Assembly (NCBI GenBank): GCA_963839925.1
Contig: CAWIWV010000001.1
Coordinates: forward strand, 2,108,001 to 2,172,000
Origin: Bog-756 sp963839925
GTDB lineage: Bacteria > Actinomycetota > Acidimicrobiia > Acidimicrobiales > RAAP-2
Direction of reading: 5' to 3'
Length of the DNA stretch: 64,000 nucleotides
The notes beneath the pieces are model-generated. The model ran no database searches. It worked only from the letters and a program-made list of their open reading frames with translations, and was not told the DNA's origin. Made by a program: the position numbers and the translations under genes. How positions within the stretch are numbered: position 1 is the first letter of the stretch; every line of letters starts with the position of its first letter. This document shows positions 43,818 to 53,138 of this stretch, in pieces.

Positions 43818-45347
43818 GTGCCAGCCACCCCCGAGAAATCCGCTGTGATCGTCGCGGTCGATGCCGGAACCACCGGGGTTCGAGCGTTGGTCGTGGACGA
43901 GCAGGCCAAGGTCGTCGACCTGGCCTACCGGGAGCTGACCCAGCACTATCCCCGACCGGGCTGGGTCGAGCACGACCCGGTGGAGATCTGGGACGCGGTG
44001 CGCACCACCCTCGGGGAGGTCGGCGACCGACTGGTCGGCGAGGGCCGATCCGTGCAGGCGATCGGGATCACCAACCAACGGGAGACGGTGGTGCCCTGGG
44101 ACCGGGGCACCGGCGAGCCGTTGGCACGAGCGGTCGTCTGGCAGGACCGTCGGAGCGCCACGATCTGTCGGGCGATGATCGACGCCGGCCATCTCCCGAC
44201 GATCAGGCGGCGGACCGGCCTCGTCCTCGATCCGTACTTCTCGGCCACCAAGATGCGCTGGCTCCTCGACGAGGGAGGCCTCGAACCGACTCCCGGCCTG
44301 ACCTTCGGAACCGTCGACTCGTGGGTGCTCTGGAACCTGACCGGCGGTGTCGACGGCGGGGTGCTCGCAACCGACGCCACCAATGCCTCGCGCACCCTGC
44401 TCTTCGACATCGTGGAGCAGGAGTGGTCGGCCGAGCTCTGCGACCTGTTCGGCATCCCGGCAACGGCGCTGCCCGAGGTCCGCCCCTCGTGTGGGCGGTT
44501 CGGCGCCGTGGCGGGATCCGCCCTCGGAGAGGACTCCCCCCTCGCCGGGGTCCCGATCAGCGGGATTGCCGGCGACCAGCACGCAGCACTCTTCGGACAG
44601 GCCTGCTTCGAGGCAGGGATGACCAAGGTGACCATCGGAACCGGGAGCTTCGTCCTCATGAACGCCGGGGAGGATGTGCCGGATCCGGCGGACGGACTGC
44701 TCACCACCTTGGCGTGGGACCTGGGCGACAAAGGAGCGGTCAGCTACGCGCTCGAGGGATCGGTGTTCGTTTCGGGTGCGGGTGTGCAGTGGCTGCGTGA
44801 CGGCCTCGGCCTCATCGACGAGGCCCGCGACCTCGAGCCTCTCGCCCTCACTGTCGAGAGCAGCGAGGGCGTGGTCATCGTCCCTGCGTTCACCGGGCTC
44901 GGCAGTCCTTTCTGGGATGCCGGCGCTCGGGGCACCATCGTCGGGCTCAGTCGAGGCATCGGTCGGGCCCACCTGGCTCGGGCGATGGTCGAGGCGATCG
45001 GCTTCCAGATCCGCGACGTGGTGGACGCCCTGAGTGCGACCGGGACTCCGTCGACGGTCCTGCGAGTCGACGGCGGTGCCGCCGCGATGACCCTGTTGCT
45101 CCAGACGATCGCCGACCAGACCCGACTGCCGGTGGTCAGGCCCCGCTCGACGGAGACCACCGCGATCGGTGCGGCGACCCTGGCCGGGTTCGCCGAGGGG
45201 TTGTGGGGATCACTCGACGAGCTTGCCCACCTCTGGGTGCGTGACGTCGAAGTCGGGCCCGCCCTGCCGCCCGACCTCACCGAGCCCGCGCACCAGGCCT
45301 GGCTGCGGGCCCTCGATCGATCGCGGAGCTGGGTCACCGAGGAGTAG
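43818..45347 (+). CDS. glpK: Glycerol kinase
   Basis: 509 aa, GTG start. FGGY kinase: VIVAVDAGTTGVRALVVD (phosphate 1 loop), AIGITNQRETVVPWD and AVVWQDRR (substrate loop with the family Arg and Glu), TNASRTLLFDI, SGIAGDQHAALFGQ with the catalytic Asp, and TVLRVDGGAAAMTLLLQ (adenosine motif). It makes sn-glycerol-3-phosphate from glycerol and ATP. The product is the acceptor for the acyltransferases of phospholipid synthesis, and a PlsC-like enzyme lies 700 bases away. No uptake facilitator gene is adjacent. Confidence 0.93.
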   Translation: MPATPEKSAVIVAVDAGTTGVRALVVDEQAKVVDLAYRELTQHYPRPGWVEHDPVEIWDAVRTTLGEVGDRLVGEGRSVQAIGITNQRETVVPWDRGTGEPLARAVVWQDRRSATICRAMIDAGHLPTIRRRTGLVLDPYFSATKMRWLLDEGGLEPTPGLTFGTVDSWVLWNLTGGVDGGVLATDATNASRTLLFDIVEQEWSAELCDLFGIPATALPEVRPSCGRFGAVAGSALGEDSPLAGVPISGIAGDQHAALFGQACFEAGMTKVTIGTGSFVLMNAGEDVPDPADGLLTTLAWDLGDKGAVSYALEGSVFVSGAGVQWLRDGLGLIDEARDLEPLALTVESSEGVVIVPAFTGLGSPFWDAGARGTIVGLSRGIGRAHLARAMVEAIGFQIRDVVDALSATGTPSTVLRVDGGAAAMTLLLQTIADQTRLPVVRPRSTETTAIGAATLAGFAEGLWGSLDELAHLWVRDVEVGPALPPDLTEPAHQAWLRALDRSRSWVTEE

Positions 45348-45359
45348 TCGGCGACTGGT

Positions 45360-45980
45360 TCAGTGCAAGTCCTGCCACCCGTAGTCCGCGAGATCCGCCA
45401 TCGTCGAGATCCATCGTCGTTCGCCGGCGCGGATCACCGGAACGCCCCGACCGACGATCACCAGCTTTCCTGCATGGACCATCGGGGCGACCGCGAGATC
45501 GCTCCGATCCATCGCCTCCGAGACGCGAGTTGCACAGAGATCGATCACCTCCTCGCCGAGACGCTCCCCCTCGCAGACGACAACATCAGAGCCGTCTGCT
45601 TCGAGCACCGCGCAGAAGTCCGAAGCGAGACTCCGACGCACCCTCGACGCAAGATGCTCGAGCAGCTCTGTTGGTGACCGCTGCTTGAACAGCTCGGCAG
45701 CAACGTCCAGCAGCTCGGCCTGCCGATCCGGAATTGCCCCTTCCAAGGGCCGGACCGATTCGATCGAGACACCGTCCACCTCGAGGATCTCTTCGCGCAC
45801 CAGGCCGAGCAGATTTCGGGCGGCGAGGCCGACGCCCAGCTCGTCGACGACGATCCCGTTGTCACGCTCGAGAATGTCGATCGAGACCACGTCTCCGCCC
45901 ACCGAGCCGATCCGGCTGGCCACCGCCCCGAGTGCACCCGGCCGATCGGGGAGCTTCACCCTGATCAGGTAGTTGAACAC
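45360..45980 (-). CDS. ACT-domain protein with GAF-like C-terminal part
   Basis: 206 aa. ACT domain at about residues 1-75: FNYLIRVKLPDRPGALGAVASRIGSVGGDVVSIDILER (first strand, helix and second strand, as in serine-dehydrogenase and malic-enzyme ACTs). The rest (LLDVAAELFKQRSPTELLEHLASRV onwards) has the helix-strand order of a GAF-type sensor without clear ligand residues. An amino-acid or small-molecule signal is likely; the target is unknown. It converges on glpK with 12 bases between stops. Confidence 0.82.
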   Translation of the reverse strand: MFNYLIRVKLPDRPGALGAVASRIGSVGGDVVSIDILERDNGIVVDELGVGLAARNLLGLVREEILEVDGVSIESVRPLEGAIPDRQAELLDVAAELFKQRSPTELLEHLASRVRRSLASDFCAVLEADGSDVVVCEGERLGEEVIDLCATRVSEAMDRSDLAVAPMVHAGKLVIVGRGVPVIRAGERRWISTMADLADYGWQDLH

Positions 45981-46066
45981 GGGGACAGGCTAGGCCGTCA
46001 CTGTGTACGGGCTGTTTCGGACAGGTTGCGAGCTTGGGCCGAATGCTCCCGCCCTCGTCCCACCGC

Positions 46067-46801
46067 TTATCCCGCCCCAGCTCCTCCGGCCTCGCTCCCC
46101 GATCCACCCGACCTGGCGCGGGGGCCACCCTTCCTGCGCTCGGCGTAGCGGTCCACGTACTCCTGGCCGGAAAGCCGGGCGATCTCCGACATCAGGGCAT
46201 CGGTGAACTCGCGCAGCGCCTTCTGTTCGGCACCGTCATCCGCACAGCGCTCGGTCCCCAGCCGACTGTTGCTCTCGGGGGTCAAGGGTGGGCCGAAGCG
46301 AACGGTCACGGTGTGGAAGGGGCGCATGAACCTGCTCCCCGGCGGCTGCACCACCCGGGTCCCCGAGATCCCCACCGGGATGATCGGCACACCACAGTGC
46401 ATGGAGAGGCGTGCCGCGCCGGTGTGGCCTTTGTGCAGCCGGAGATCGGGGGCGCGGGTTCCTTCGGGGTAGATACCGAGCAGACCTCCCCGTTCGAGGA
46501 CGCCCATCGCGGTGGTGAGTGCCCGTTGCGAGGCGTCTCCTCCGCTTCGCTGGATCGGGATCTGCCCGGCCGCCCGGAAGAACCAGCTGGTGCGCCAGCG
46601 CTCGAAGTACTCCGCCTTTGCGACGTAGGTGAGCCGGCGACGCACCACCAAGGGAAGGAAGAAGGAATCGCAGAACGACTGATGGTTTGCCGCCAGCACC
46701 GCCGCGCCATGGGTCGGAAGGTGCTCGCGGCCCTCGACCTTGACCCGCCACAAGACATAGAACACGGGGGTGAGCAGCACCTTCAGTACCCAGTAGGCCA
46801 C
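46067..46801 (-). CDS. plsC: 1-acyl-sn-glycerol-3-phosphate acyltransferase family protein
   Basis: 244 aa. The N-terminal helix is YWVLKVLLTPVFYVLW. The acyltransferase motifs are in order: NHQSFCDSFF (motif I, N-H-x4-D), the AAGQIPIQRSGGDA block, LGIYPEGTRA (motif III, E-G-T-R) and VPIIPVGISGT (motif IV). A Gly/Arg-rich tail ends the protein. It transfers a second acyl chain to lysophosphatidic acid, or acts on a related lipid acceptor, at the inner membrane face. The gene symbol names the family; paralogues are common in actinobacteria. Confidence 0.87.
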   Translation of the reverse strand: MAYWVLKVLLTPVFYVLWRVKVEGREHLPTHGAAVLAANHQSFCDSFFLPLVVRRRLTYVAKAEYFERWRTSWFFRAAGQIPIQRSGGDASQRALTTAMGVLERGGLLGIYPEGTRAPDLRLHKGHTGAARLSMHCGVPIIPVGISGTRVVQPPGSRFMRPFHTVTVRFGPPLTPESNSRLGTERCADDGAEQKALREFTDALMSEIARLSGQEYVDRYAERRKGGPRARSGGSGSEAGGAGAG

Positions 46802-46927
46802 CGGCCAACGGTATCCCCGGCAAAAACCGGATGCACTCGATCCTGCTTCGACGCGGGCCTCGGCGTCAGTTGACCCGGACGGGGTCGGACCGTAGCGTCA
46901 GGTCGCCCTGAACCGACGGAGGACTGC

Positions 46928-47824
46928 GTGACCCAGGTAGCCGAAAAGGAAGCTTCACCGTTCGTCGAAGGACTCCACTTCGGGGAGTCACCCCGCTGGC
47001 ACGACGGCCGGCTCTGGTACGCCGACTTCTACGACAACACCGTGCAGTCGGTCGGCGAGGCCGGCGACGTGCGGATCGAGACCACGGTCGAGGGCGAGCC
47101 CGCGGGCATCGGTTGGCTGCCCGACGGCCGATTGCTGGTGGTGACCCGCAAGCCGCGCACCGTGCTGCGGGTCGAGCCCGACGGTCGGCTCGTCCACCAC
47201 GGCGACCTCAAGCCGACCGCCACGTTCTACGGGAACGACATGGTCGTCGACGCGGTCGGGCGCGCCTATGTCGGGAACTTCGGGTTCGACCTCGACCGGT
47301 TCATCGAAGAGGAAGGTCTCGCTGCGCTGGTCGAGCCCTCCGGCCCCCCGACCACCGCAGTGATCCGGATCGACCCGGACGGCTCCGCCCATGTCGCGGC
47401 AACCGATCTCTCGTTCCCGAACGGAACGGTCATCACCCCGGACGGTCGCACCCTGATCTTGGCGGAGACCTTGGCGGGACAGCTCACCGCGTTCGACGTG
47501 GGAGACGACGGCGAGCTCACCGGGCGCCGGGTCTGGGCCACGCTTCCCTGGTGCGCGCCCGACGGCATCTGCCTCGACGCCGAGGGCCACGTGTGGGTCG
47601 CCAACGCCATGACCACCGAGTGCATCCTGGTCGCAGAGGGGGGTGAGGTGATCGACCGGGTCAAGACCTCGTTGAACAGCTTCGCGTGCATGCTCGGGGG
47701 TGAGGACCGGCGCACGCTGTTCGCGATGACCGCGCCGACCAGTACCGAGTCGATCGTGAGCGTCGATCGGACCGGGCGGATCGAGCGGGCCCGGGTCGAC
47801 GTCCCGGGGGCGGGACTCCCCTGA
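46928..47824 (+). CDS. SMP-30/gluconolactonase-family protein
   Basis: 298 aa, GTG start. A six-bladed SMP-30 propeller: FGESPRWHDGRLWYADFYDN (the E-x-P-x-W metal site with conserved Glu), FYGNDMVVDAVGRAYVGNFG, LSFPNGTVITPDGRTLILAET (metal Asn) and PDGICLDAEGHVWVAN (metal Asp). The family hydrolyses lactones or organophosphates with a divalent metal; the substrate is not predictable. It sits alone between divergent and convergent neighbours. Confidence 0.92.
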   Translation: MTQVAEKEASPFVEGLHFGESPRWHDGRLWYADFYDNTVQSVGEAGDVRIETTVEGEPAGIGWLPDGRLLVVTRKPRTVLRVEPDGRLVHHGDLKPTATFYGNDMVVDAVGRAYVGNFGFDLDRFIEEEGLAALVEPSGPPTTAVIRIDPDGSAHVAATDLSFPNGTVITPDGRTLILAETLAGQLTAFDVGDDGELTGRRVWATLPWCAPDGICLDAEGHVWVANAMTTECILVAEGGEVIDRVKTSLNSFACMLGGEDRRTLFAMTAPTSTESIVSVDRTGRIERARVDVPGAGLP

Positions 47825-47836
47825 CGACCTGAGAGC

Positions 47837-49045
47837 TCAGTGCAGCCGGGTGAGTGCCCGGCGCAGACTGCGCACGCCCTGGCCGATCCGCTGCTCGTTC
47901 TCGATGAGCGCAAAGCGAACGTGGCCGTCACCGCCGGGTCCGAAACCGACCCCCGGTGACGTCGCGACATCGGCGTGCTCGACGAGGAACTTGGCGAACT
48001 CGAGCGATCCCATGTCTGCGTAGGGTTCGGGGATCCGGGCCCACACGAACATGGTCCCCTTCGGCGGGGTGATCTCCCACCCGATCCGGTTCAACCCCTC
48101 GCACAGCGCGTCGCGCCGAGCCTGATAGGTCTCGTTGATCACTTTCGGATAGTCGGGGGCTTCGTTCATCGCCACGATCGCCGCGATCTGGATCGGTTGG
48201 AAGGTCCCGTAGTCGAGGTAGCTCTTCAGCTTGGTGAGCGCCTGGACGATGGCGGCGTTCCCCACCAAGAATCCGACCCGCCACCCCGCCATGGAGAACG
48301 ACTTGGTCATCGTGTACAGCTCGACCGCGACGTCCTTCGCTCCAGGGACCTGCAGGATCGAGGGCGGGGAGTAGCCGTCGAAGGCGATGTCGGCGTAGGC
48401 GAAGTCGTGCACCAGCACGATCTCGCGCTCACGGGCGAACTCGACCAGGCGGGTCATCCACGAAAGGTCGACGCATTCGGTGGTCGGGTTGTGGGGAAAG
48501 GAGAGCACCACCACCCGGGGCTTGGGCCACGCCGACTCCCAGGCCTCCATCAGGTTGTCGAAGAAGGGCCCGCCCGAGCTCGCACCGTCGACGGCTCCGG
48601 CTTTGGGGTCGTCGAGGCGGACATGACGGACGTCGGCTCCCGCGAAGAGCGGGGCATAGATGTGAATCGGATACGACGGCGAAGGCACGAGCGCGGTGTC
48701 CCCCGGTCCGACCAACACCCACATCAGGTGGGAGAGACCTTCCTTTGCACCGATGGTGGTCACCACCTCGGTATCCGGATCGAGCCCGACCTCGAACTTC
48801 CGCAGATACAGGTCCGCGATGGCTTGACGGATCTTCGGAATTCCTCTGCTCGCGGAGTACCGGTGGTTGCGGGGGTTGTGCACGGCCTCGGCGAGCTTCT
48901 CGACCGCCACGTCGGGCGAGGGGAGGTCTGGGTTCCCGAACCCGAGGTCGATCACGTCGCGACCCTCGCGCCGTGCCACTGCCTTCAGGTCGTTGATGGT
49001 GGCAAAGACGTAAGGGGGCAGCCCATTGATCCGGCGGAACTCCAT
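47837..49045 (-). CDS. PLP-dependent class I aminotransferase (AlaC-like)
   Basis: 402 aa. FRRINGLPPYVFATINDLKAVARREG at the start is the AlaC-type opening (R-R-x-x-x-L-P-P-Y-V-F), followed by DLGFGNPDLPSPD. PLP lysine: T-M-T-K-S-F-S-M-A-G-W-R. Phosphate contacts and the carboxylate Arg are in SFPHNPTTECV and GHVRFALIENEQRI. The subgroup covers glutamate-pyruvate transaminases and LL-diaminopimelate aminotransferases. Alanine metabolism genes occur at 55.8-59.0 kb, but not next to it. Confidence 0.92.
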   Translation of the reverse strand: MEFRRINGLPPYVFATINDLKAVARREGRDVIDLGFGNPDLPSPDVAVEKLAEAVHNPRNHRYSASRGIPKIRQAIADLYLRKFEVGLDPDTEVVTTIGAKEGLSHLMWVLVGPGDTALVPSPSYPIHIYAPLFAGADVRHVRLDDPKAGAVDGASSGGPFFDNLMEAWESAWPKPRVVVLSFPHNPTTECVDLSWMTRLVEFAREREIVLVHDFAYADIAFDGYSPPSILQVPGAKDVAVELYTMTKSFSMAGWRVGFLVGNAAIVQALTKLKSYLDYGTFQPIQIAAIVAMNEAPDYPKVINETYQARRDALCEGLNRIGWEITPPKGTMFVWARIPEPYADMGSLEFAKFLVEHADVATSPGVGFGPGGDGHVRFALIENEQRIGQGVRSLRRALTRLH

Positions 49046-49063
49046 GCAACGAGGTTACTGCCG

Positions 49064-49768
49064 CTACCCCCCACCCCCGCGCACCAGATCCGCCGCTTCG
49101 GCCACCGTGTCGAGCGAACCCGGCCAGGCCCAGACCGCCCAGGTGGCACCGGACATGGCAAGCTCGGACAGGCGCGGTACTGCTTCGTCGACCGAACCGG
49201 GGAGCGGTCCACCCCAGGTGACCTCGAGCCCGGACTCGGACAGCTCGGCCAGCCGTTGCGGCTCACCCTCCCAGAGGTTCACCGCCGCCCCGAGGTCGCG
49301 GGCGACCTGGACCGTCTTGTCGCTTCCGCCGCCGATCCACACGGGAATCCCCCATTGCTGCATGGCCGAGCCGACGGCAGCCACTCGGGCGCGTCGCACG
49401 TCGGCCGACTCGAAGGGGATGCCGAAGGCCTCGTTCTCGTCTCGGGTCAACCGGTCGCCGGGTCCGATGCCGGCGATCATCCGACCGCCGCTGATCAGGG
49501 AGAGACTCGAGAGCACCGCCAGCAGAACGTCGTCGGGGACCAGCTCGATCCGGGCGACGAGTGTTCCGAACGCGATCGACGAGGTGGCCCCCGAGACCGC
49601 ACCGAGCAACGGGGCCGACGAGAGGGCGGGCCGGTCGGGCTGACCCATCGGCCAGAGATGATCGAAACAGAAGACCCCGTCCAGTCCCAGTTCCTCAGCG
49701 CGACGAGCGGCCTCGATCGCCGGACCGGCATCGTCCACGAACTGGGGAAGGGTGACCCCGATCTTCAT
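49064..49768 (-). CDS. Short LLM-class flavin/F420 oxidoreductase
   Basis: 234 aa from MKIGVTLPQF at 49768. The barrel begins normally (EELGLDGVFCFDHLWPMG, SSIAFGTLVARIELVPDDVLLAVLSSL, GGRMIAGIGPGDRLTRDENEAFG) and ends with VPVWIGGGSDKTVQ-type and VTWGGPLP segments. It is about 50-100 residues shorter than most LLM proteins but shows no frame break, so it seems to be a naturally short subgroup. Enzymatic substrate unknown. Confidence 0.87.
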   Translation of the reverse strand: MKIGVTLPQFVDDAGPAIEAARRAEELGLDGVFCFDHLWPMGQPDRPALSSAPLLGAVSGATSSIAFGTLVARIELVPDDVLLAVLSSLSLISGGRMIAGIGPGDRLTRDENEAFGIPFESADVRRARVAAVGSAMQQWGIPVWIGGGSDKTVQVARDLGAAVNLWEGEPQRLAELSESGLEVTWGGPLPGSVDEAVPRLSELAMSGATWAVWAWPGSLDTVAEAADLVRGGGG

Positions 49769-49817
49769 GCTCTCCGCGCTCCCCGACACCTCGTGCCCCT
49801 CGGCCCGGCGGAGCCGG

Positions 49818-50261
49818 TCACGGGGTCGACTCGACCCGGGCCTTCAGCTCACGGAGGGCGATCGACATGATGCGGCTCTGGGCTCGCATCTTGATGAACC
49901 CGGGAAGCGGCACCTTCATCTCCACCTCGAGGTGGTAGGTGACCTCGGTGCCGCCCGAGCCGTCGGGGGCGAACTCGTAGCGGCCATCGAGTTTGGAGGT
50001 GATGTCGCCACGGGTCTGCACCCACGAGAGGACCCGGGGCGCCTGGCTGAAGTCGTAGGCCAAGGTGTAGCTGGTGCTGCGCCCGAAGGCGGCGGCACGA
50101 AAGTTCACCACCTTGGGGCGGCCCTGCTCGTCGCGCTCCTCGACGCTGACGTCCTTGATGTCACCCGCCCACTGCGGATAGGCATCGATGTCGGAGCTGA
50201 CATCGAAACACCGCTCAGGCGTCGCCGCCACGACCATTCGCTCAGTGGCTAGCTCCGCCAC
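49818..50261 (-). CDS. SRPBCC-family lipid/polyketide-binding protein
   Basis: 147 aa, GTG start. The START-like fold is shown by ATPERCFDVSSDIDAYPQWAGDIKDVSV, YTLAYDFSQAPRVLSWVQT and GGTEVTYHLEVEMKVPLPGFIKMRAQ. Such proteins bind hydrophobic ligands or act as cyclase/aromatase-like enzymes. It is probably cytoplasmic. It follows the broken glycosyltransferase by 46 bases. Confidence 0.87.
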   Translation of the reverse strand: MAELATERMVVAATPERCFDVSSDIDAYPQWAGDIKDVSVEERDEQGRPKVVNFRAAAFGRSTSYTLAYDFSQAPRVLSWVQTRGDITSKLDGRYEFAPDGSGGTEVTYHLEVEMKVPLPGFIKMRAQSRIMSIALRELKARVESTP

Positions 50262-50307
50262 GGTGGGCCCTCCTCCTCGATTCGACTGCCGGGACCATTT
50301 GGGCGCC

Positions 50308-51455
50308 TCAGCCTGCCATGTTGTTCAGGGATTCGGCCAGCCTAGGGGCGAGCTCGTCGTAGTCGAAGGATGCCTCGGCCCTGCGTCGCGAGGCAATACC
50401 CATCTTCTCGCGAAGGGCCGGATCGCCGAGCAGCCGACCGATGGAGCGGGCCACCGTCCCGACGTCGGTCGGCCGTTGCACGACGAGGCCCGTCTCGTGG
50501 TCGGCCACCGCTTCGTCGGCCCCGCCGGATGCCCCCGCCACCTGGGGCACGCCCGCCGCAGCGGCCTCGAGAAAGACGATGCCGAATCCCTCTTGTTCGA
50601 GGCCGGCCCACCGGTTCCGGCAGAGCATCGCAAAGAGGTCGGCCGCACCGACCAGCAGTGGCAGTTGCTCGTCGGGGATGCCGCCGAGCAGTCGCACCGG
50701 CGCGCCGTGCTCGGCGATCCTGCCTGCCAGCCGATCGGAGTCCCGGCCCCGACCGGCGATGGCGACGGTCAGATCGGGCACGTCACCCACCAGGCGGACT
50801 GCCGCGTCGATGAGGACGTCCATCCCCTTGCGGGGCACCAGGCGGCTCACGCTGACCACCAGCGGACCGTCGGTCGGGAGTCCGAGGTCCACGCGCGCGC
50901 CGAGCGGCGCTGCTCGGGCGTGAGCGGCGCGAACCGCTCGAGGTCGACCCCGGGGGGAATCTCCACCATCGGTGGAAAACCTCCCCTCCGGCGCATCGCC
51001 CGACGCGCCTCGGCTGCCGGATAACCGCCCGCCGAAATGGCGAGGGCGCTGTGGCGCAGCACATGGGCCACCAACTCGCGAGCGGCCGGCAGCCGTGCCG
51101 GGATGGCCACTTCGGCGCCGTGCAGGAGCACCGCATAGGGGATCCCGAGCCGAGGTCCGATCAGCCCGAGTGGGAAGACCGGATCGATCACGACCGAGTC
51201 CGCGCCGATCCGTCGGGCGGAGCTCCTGATCCGGCGGACCAGCCCCGGGCCCGGCACCAGCACCGGGCCCGGCACCCGCTCGATGCGGATCCCCGAGTCT
51301 GCCTGCTCCCGATCGAACGAGCGGGCATCGGGATGGGAGCTGGCGGTGAGCACGGCGAACGAGTCCGGATCGAGCCGGCGCCACAACTCCCACAGGTAGG
51401 CCTGAATGCCTCCGACCTTGGGCGGGAAGTCGTTGGTGACCAACAGGTGGGTCAT
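50308..51455 (-). pseudogene. Glycosyltransferase family 4 with a frame break
   Basis: The N-terminal half (from ATG 51455) reads THLLVTNDFPPKVGGIQAYLWEL, VLLHGAEVAIPARLP and PPGVDLERFAPLTPEQRR. The C-terminal half is in another frame: GPLVVSVSRLVPRKGMDVLI, LGGIPDEQLPLLVGAADLF and QEGFGIVFLEAAAAGVPQVA with the donor motif. The change lies in the alternating GCGCGCGC at 50891-50902. One base added, or two removed, restores a normal protein of about 380 aa of the PimB/PimC mannosyltransferase type. It may be a sequence error. The start overlaps the queG stop by ATGA. Confidence 0.8.
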
Positions 51456-52618
51456 CGGTCCCCAGCCAGATCGTCTCGCCCCAGCCGCTTGCACGCCCAG
51501 CCGGCGTGCTCGACCAACATCTCGTCGTCAGAGGCCAACCAGCGCTGCAACACCCGCTCGGTCGCCGGATCACCGCCGTGACCGACGTTGCCGAGGGCGA
51601 CCAGCGCGTTGCGGCGGAGGTACCGAGGATCGCGTCCCGCGATGTACCACCTTCCGTGGACAGCCAGGAGCTCGTCGTCGGAACGCTCGAGAAGCTCGAC
51701 CAGATCCACCCACCGCTCGCCGGCTCGGTCAGGCGGTGGTGGCGGACGGCGCCGGTCGGCCACTCGATTGATCGGACAGACCTGCTGGCACTCGTCACAG
51801 CCGTAGATGCGGCCCCCGAGCGCATGCCGGTGCTCCTCGGGAAACGAACCCGGGGCTTGGAGCAACCACGCAAGACACCGACGCGCATCGATGGCCCCCG
51901 GTGCGACGATCGCTCCGGTCGGGCAGGATCCGATGCAGCGCGAGCAGCTCCCACAACCTTGCCCGTGGGAAAGAGGACCCTCGGGCGAGGTCGGTCGCAG
52001 CGGGGCGTCGGTCACCACCGAGCCGAGCACCGACCACGAACCGAGCCCCGGGATCAATAGGAGCGAGTTCTTCCCGAACCAGCCCAGACCCGCCCGGTGT
52101 GCAGCCGCCCGATCGACCAGCGCGTTGTCGTCGCAGACCACCGTGGCCTTCCATCCACGTTCCCGCAGTGCATCGGCGATCGGCGCCAACGCCCCACGGA
52201 GCGCTCGGTAGTGGTCCCTTCGGGCGTACCGGGCGACGCTGCCGGCCGCGCGAGTGGGGAGGAGGGAGACCTCGCCGTGACGGCAACCGGAGAGGTCAGC
52301 ATCAGCGGGCTCTTCACTGCGGTAACTCCAGGCGCCGACCACCAACGCTCGGGCTCCGGCGACGATCCGGTCCGGATCGGTGGAGCGTTCGGGGTTGCGA
52401 TAGGTGAACTGCATGGATCCGCTGAGCCCTTGCCGCTTTCGCTCCCGCAGATCGTCCCGGGTCTCTTCGAACACCTCGGCGGAGGCGATGCCTACTGCAC
52501 AGAGACCCGCGTCGCACCCGATGTCGAGGAGCGCAAGCTCGAGGTCCGCCTCGTTGCGACCGGATGCCGAACGACAGGGCGTCGCGGTCGGGGGCGGAAG
52601 CACGCACCATCGTCGCAC
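51452..52618 (-). CDS. queG: Epoxyqueuosine reductase
   Basis: 388 aa with a GTG start that is not certain; similarity begins near LELALLDIGCDAGLCAVGIA. The cobalamin-binding reductase domain has GLGWFGKNSLLLIPGLGSW. Two 4Fe-4S clusters are ligated by CGSCSRCIGSCPTGAI and GCDECQQVCPINR (eight cysteines). The C-terminal HEAT-like part is NALVALGNVGHGG. It catalyses the last step of tRNA queuosine formation, reducing epoxyqueuosine. No other que genes are in the window. Confidence 0.92.
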   Translation of the reverse strand: MRRWCVLPPPTATPCRSASGRNEADLELALLDIGCDAGLCAVGIASAEVFEETRDDLRERKRQGLSGSMQFTYRNPERSTDPDRIVAGARALVVGAWSYRSEEPADADLSGCRHGEVSLLPTRAAGSVARYARRDHYRALRGALAPIADALRERGWKATVVCDDNALVDRAAAHRAGLGWFGKNSLLLIPGLGSWSVLGSVVTDAPLRPTSPEGPLSHGQGCGSCSRCIGSCPTGAIVAPGAIDARRCLAWLLQAPGSFPEEHRHALGGRIYGCDECQQVCPINRVADRRRPPPPPDRAGERWVDLVELLERSDDELLAVHGRWYIAGRDPRYLRRNALVALGNVGHGGDPATERVLQRWLASDDEMLVEHAGWACKRLGRDDLAGDR

Positions 52619-52666
52619 GCCGACCGGTGACTCCTCGTCAGGGTCGGTGCATTCAGCGTGAAGAGT

Positions 52667-52936
52667 TCAGCTCACCTGGCGTGCGTGCCGGACCCCGGGG
52701 ACCAGACCACCCTGTTCGAGGAGGCGAACCGCACGAGCGACCGACGCGTCGATCACCACCGCATCGTCGGGCTGGCGGTCGACGATGAAGCTGACCACAC
52801 AGTCGTCGCACACGCTGGTGTTGCGATGGATGCAGTCGGCACAGTCGATGGTGAACCCCTCCGACACTGCTCCGGTGTGGGGTTTTGCCTGCGGCATCGG
52901 CACCGGCACCGGCACAGAGAGTGAAGCGAGTGGCAT
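52667..52936 (-). CDS. Four-cysteine mini-protein
   Basis: 89 aa from an ATG with GAGGAG upstream; the longer open frame upstream has no such site. After a Pro/Val-rich start comes CADCIHRNTSVCDDC (C-x2-C...C-x2-C spacing), then DDAVVIDASVARAVRLLEQGGLVPG, an amphipathic helix. Zinc or iron-sulfur binding is likely. Similar small proteins are found in many actinobacteria without an assigned role. Confidence 0.72.
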   Translation of the reverse strand: MPLASLSVPVPVPMPQAKPHTGAVSEGFTIDCADCIHRNTSVCDDCVVSFIVDRQPDDAVVIDASVARAVRLLEQGGLVPGVRHARQVS

Positions 52937-53138
52937 GGTTGGTTCTCCTCGGCTCGGCTGATCGATTCGCTCCGACGAACCGATGATCGGATCCATCACT
53001 TGGACATGATGACCCGGGGGTGTGACGCTCCCTGCCGGACGACGAGCGAGATAGCCTGCGACGGCCGTCCACGAAGCAGGCCGGGAAGAGGAGGCAGTCA
53101 TCACCACCGATCATTCGTCTGTTCCGGCCGAGCTCTCG

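Noticed and set aside
47975..49870. A 631-codon plus-strand open frame
   Set aside because: It lies antisense to the aminotransferase and the LLM gene and shows only mirrored composition.
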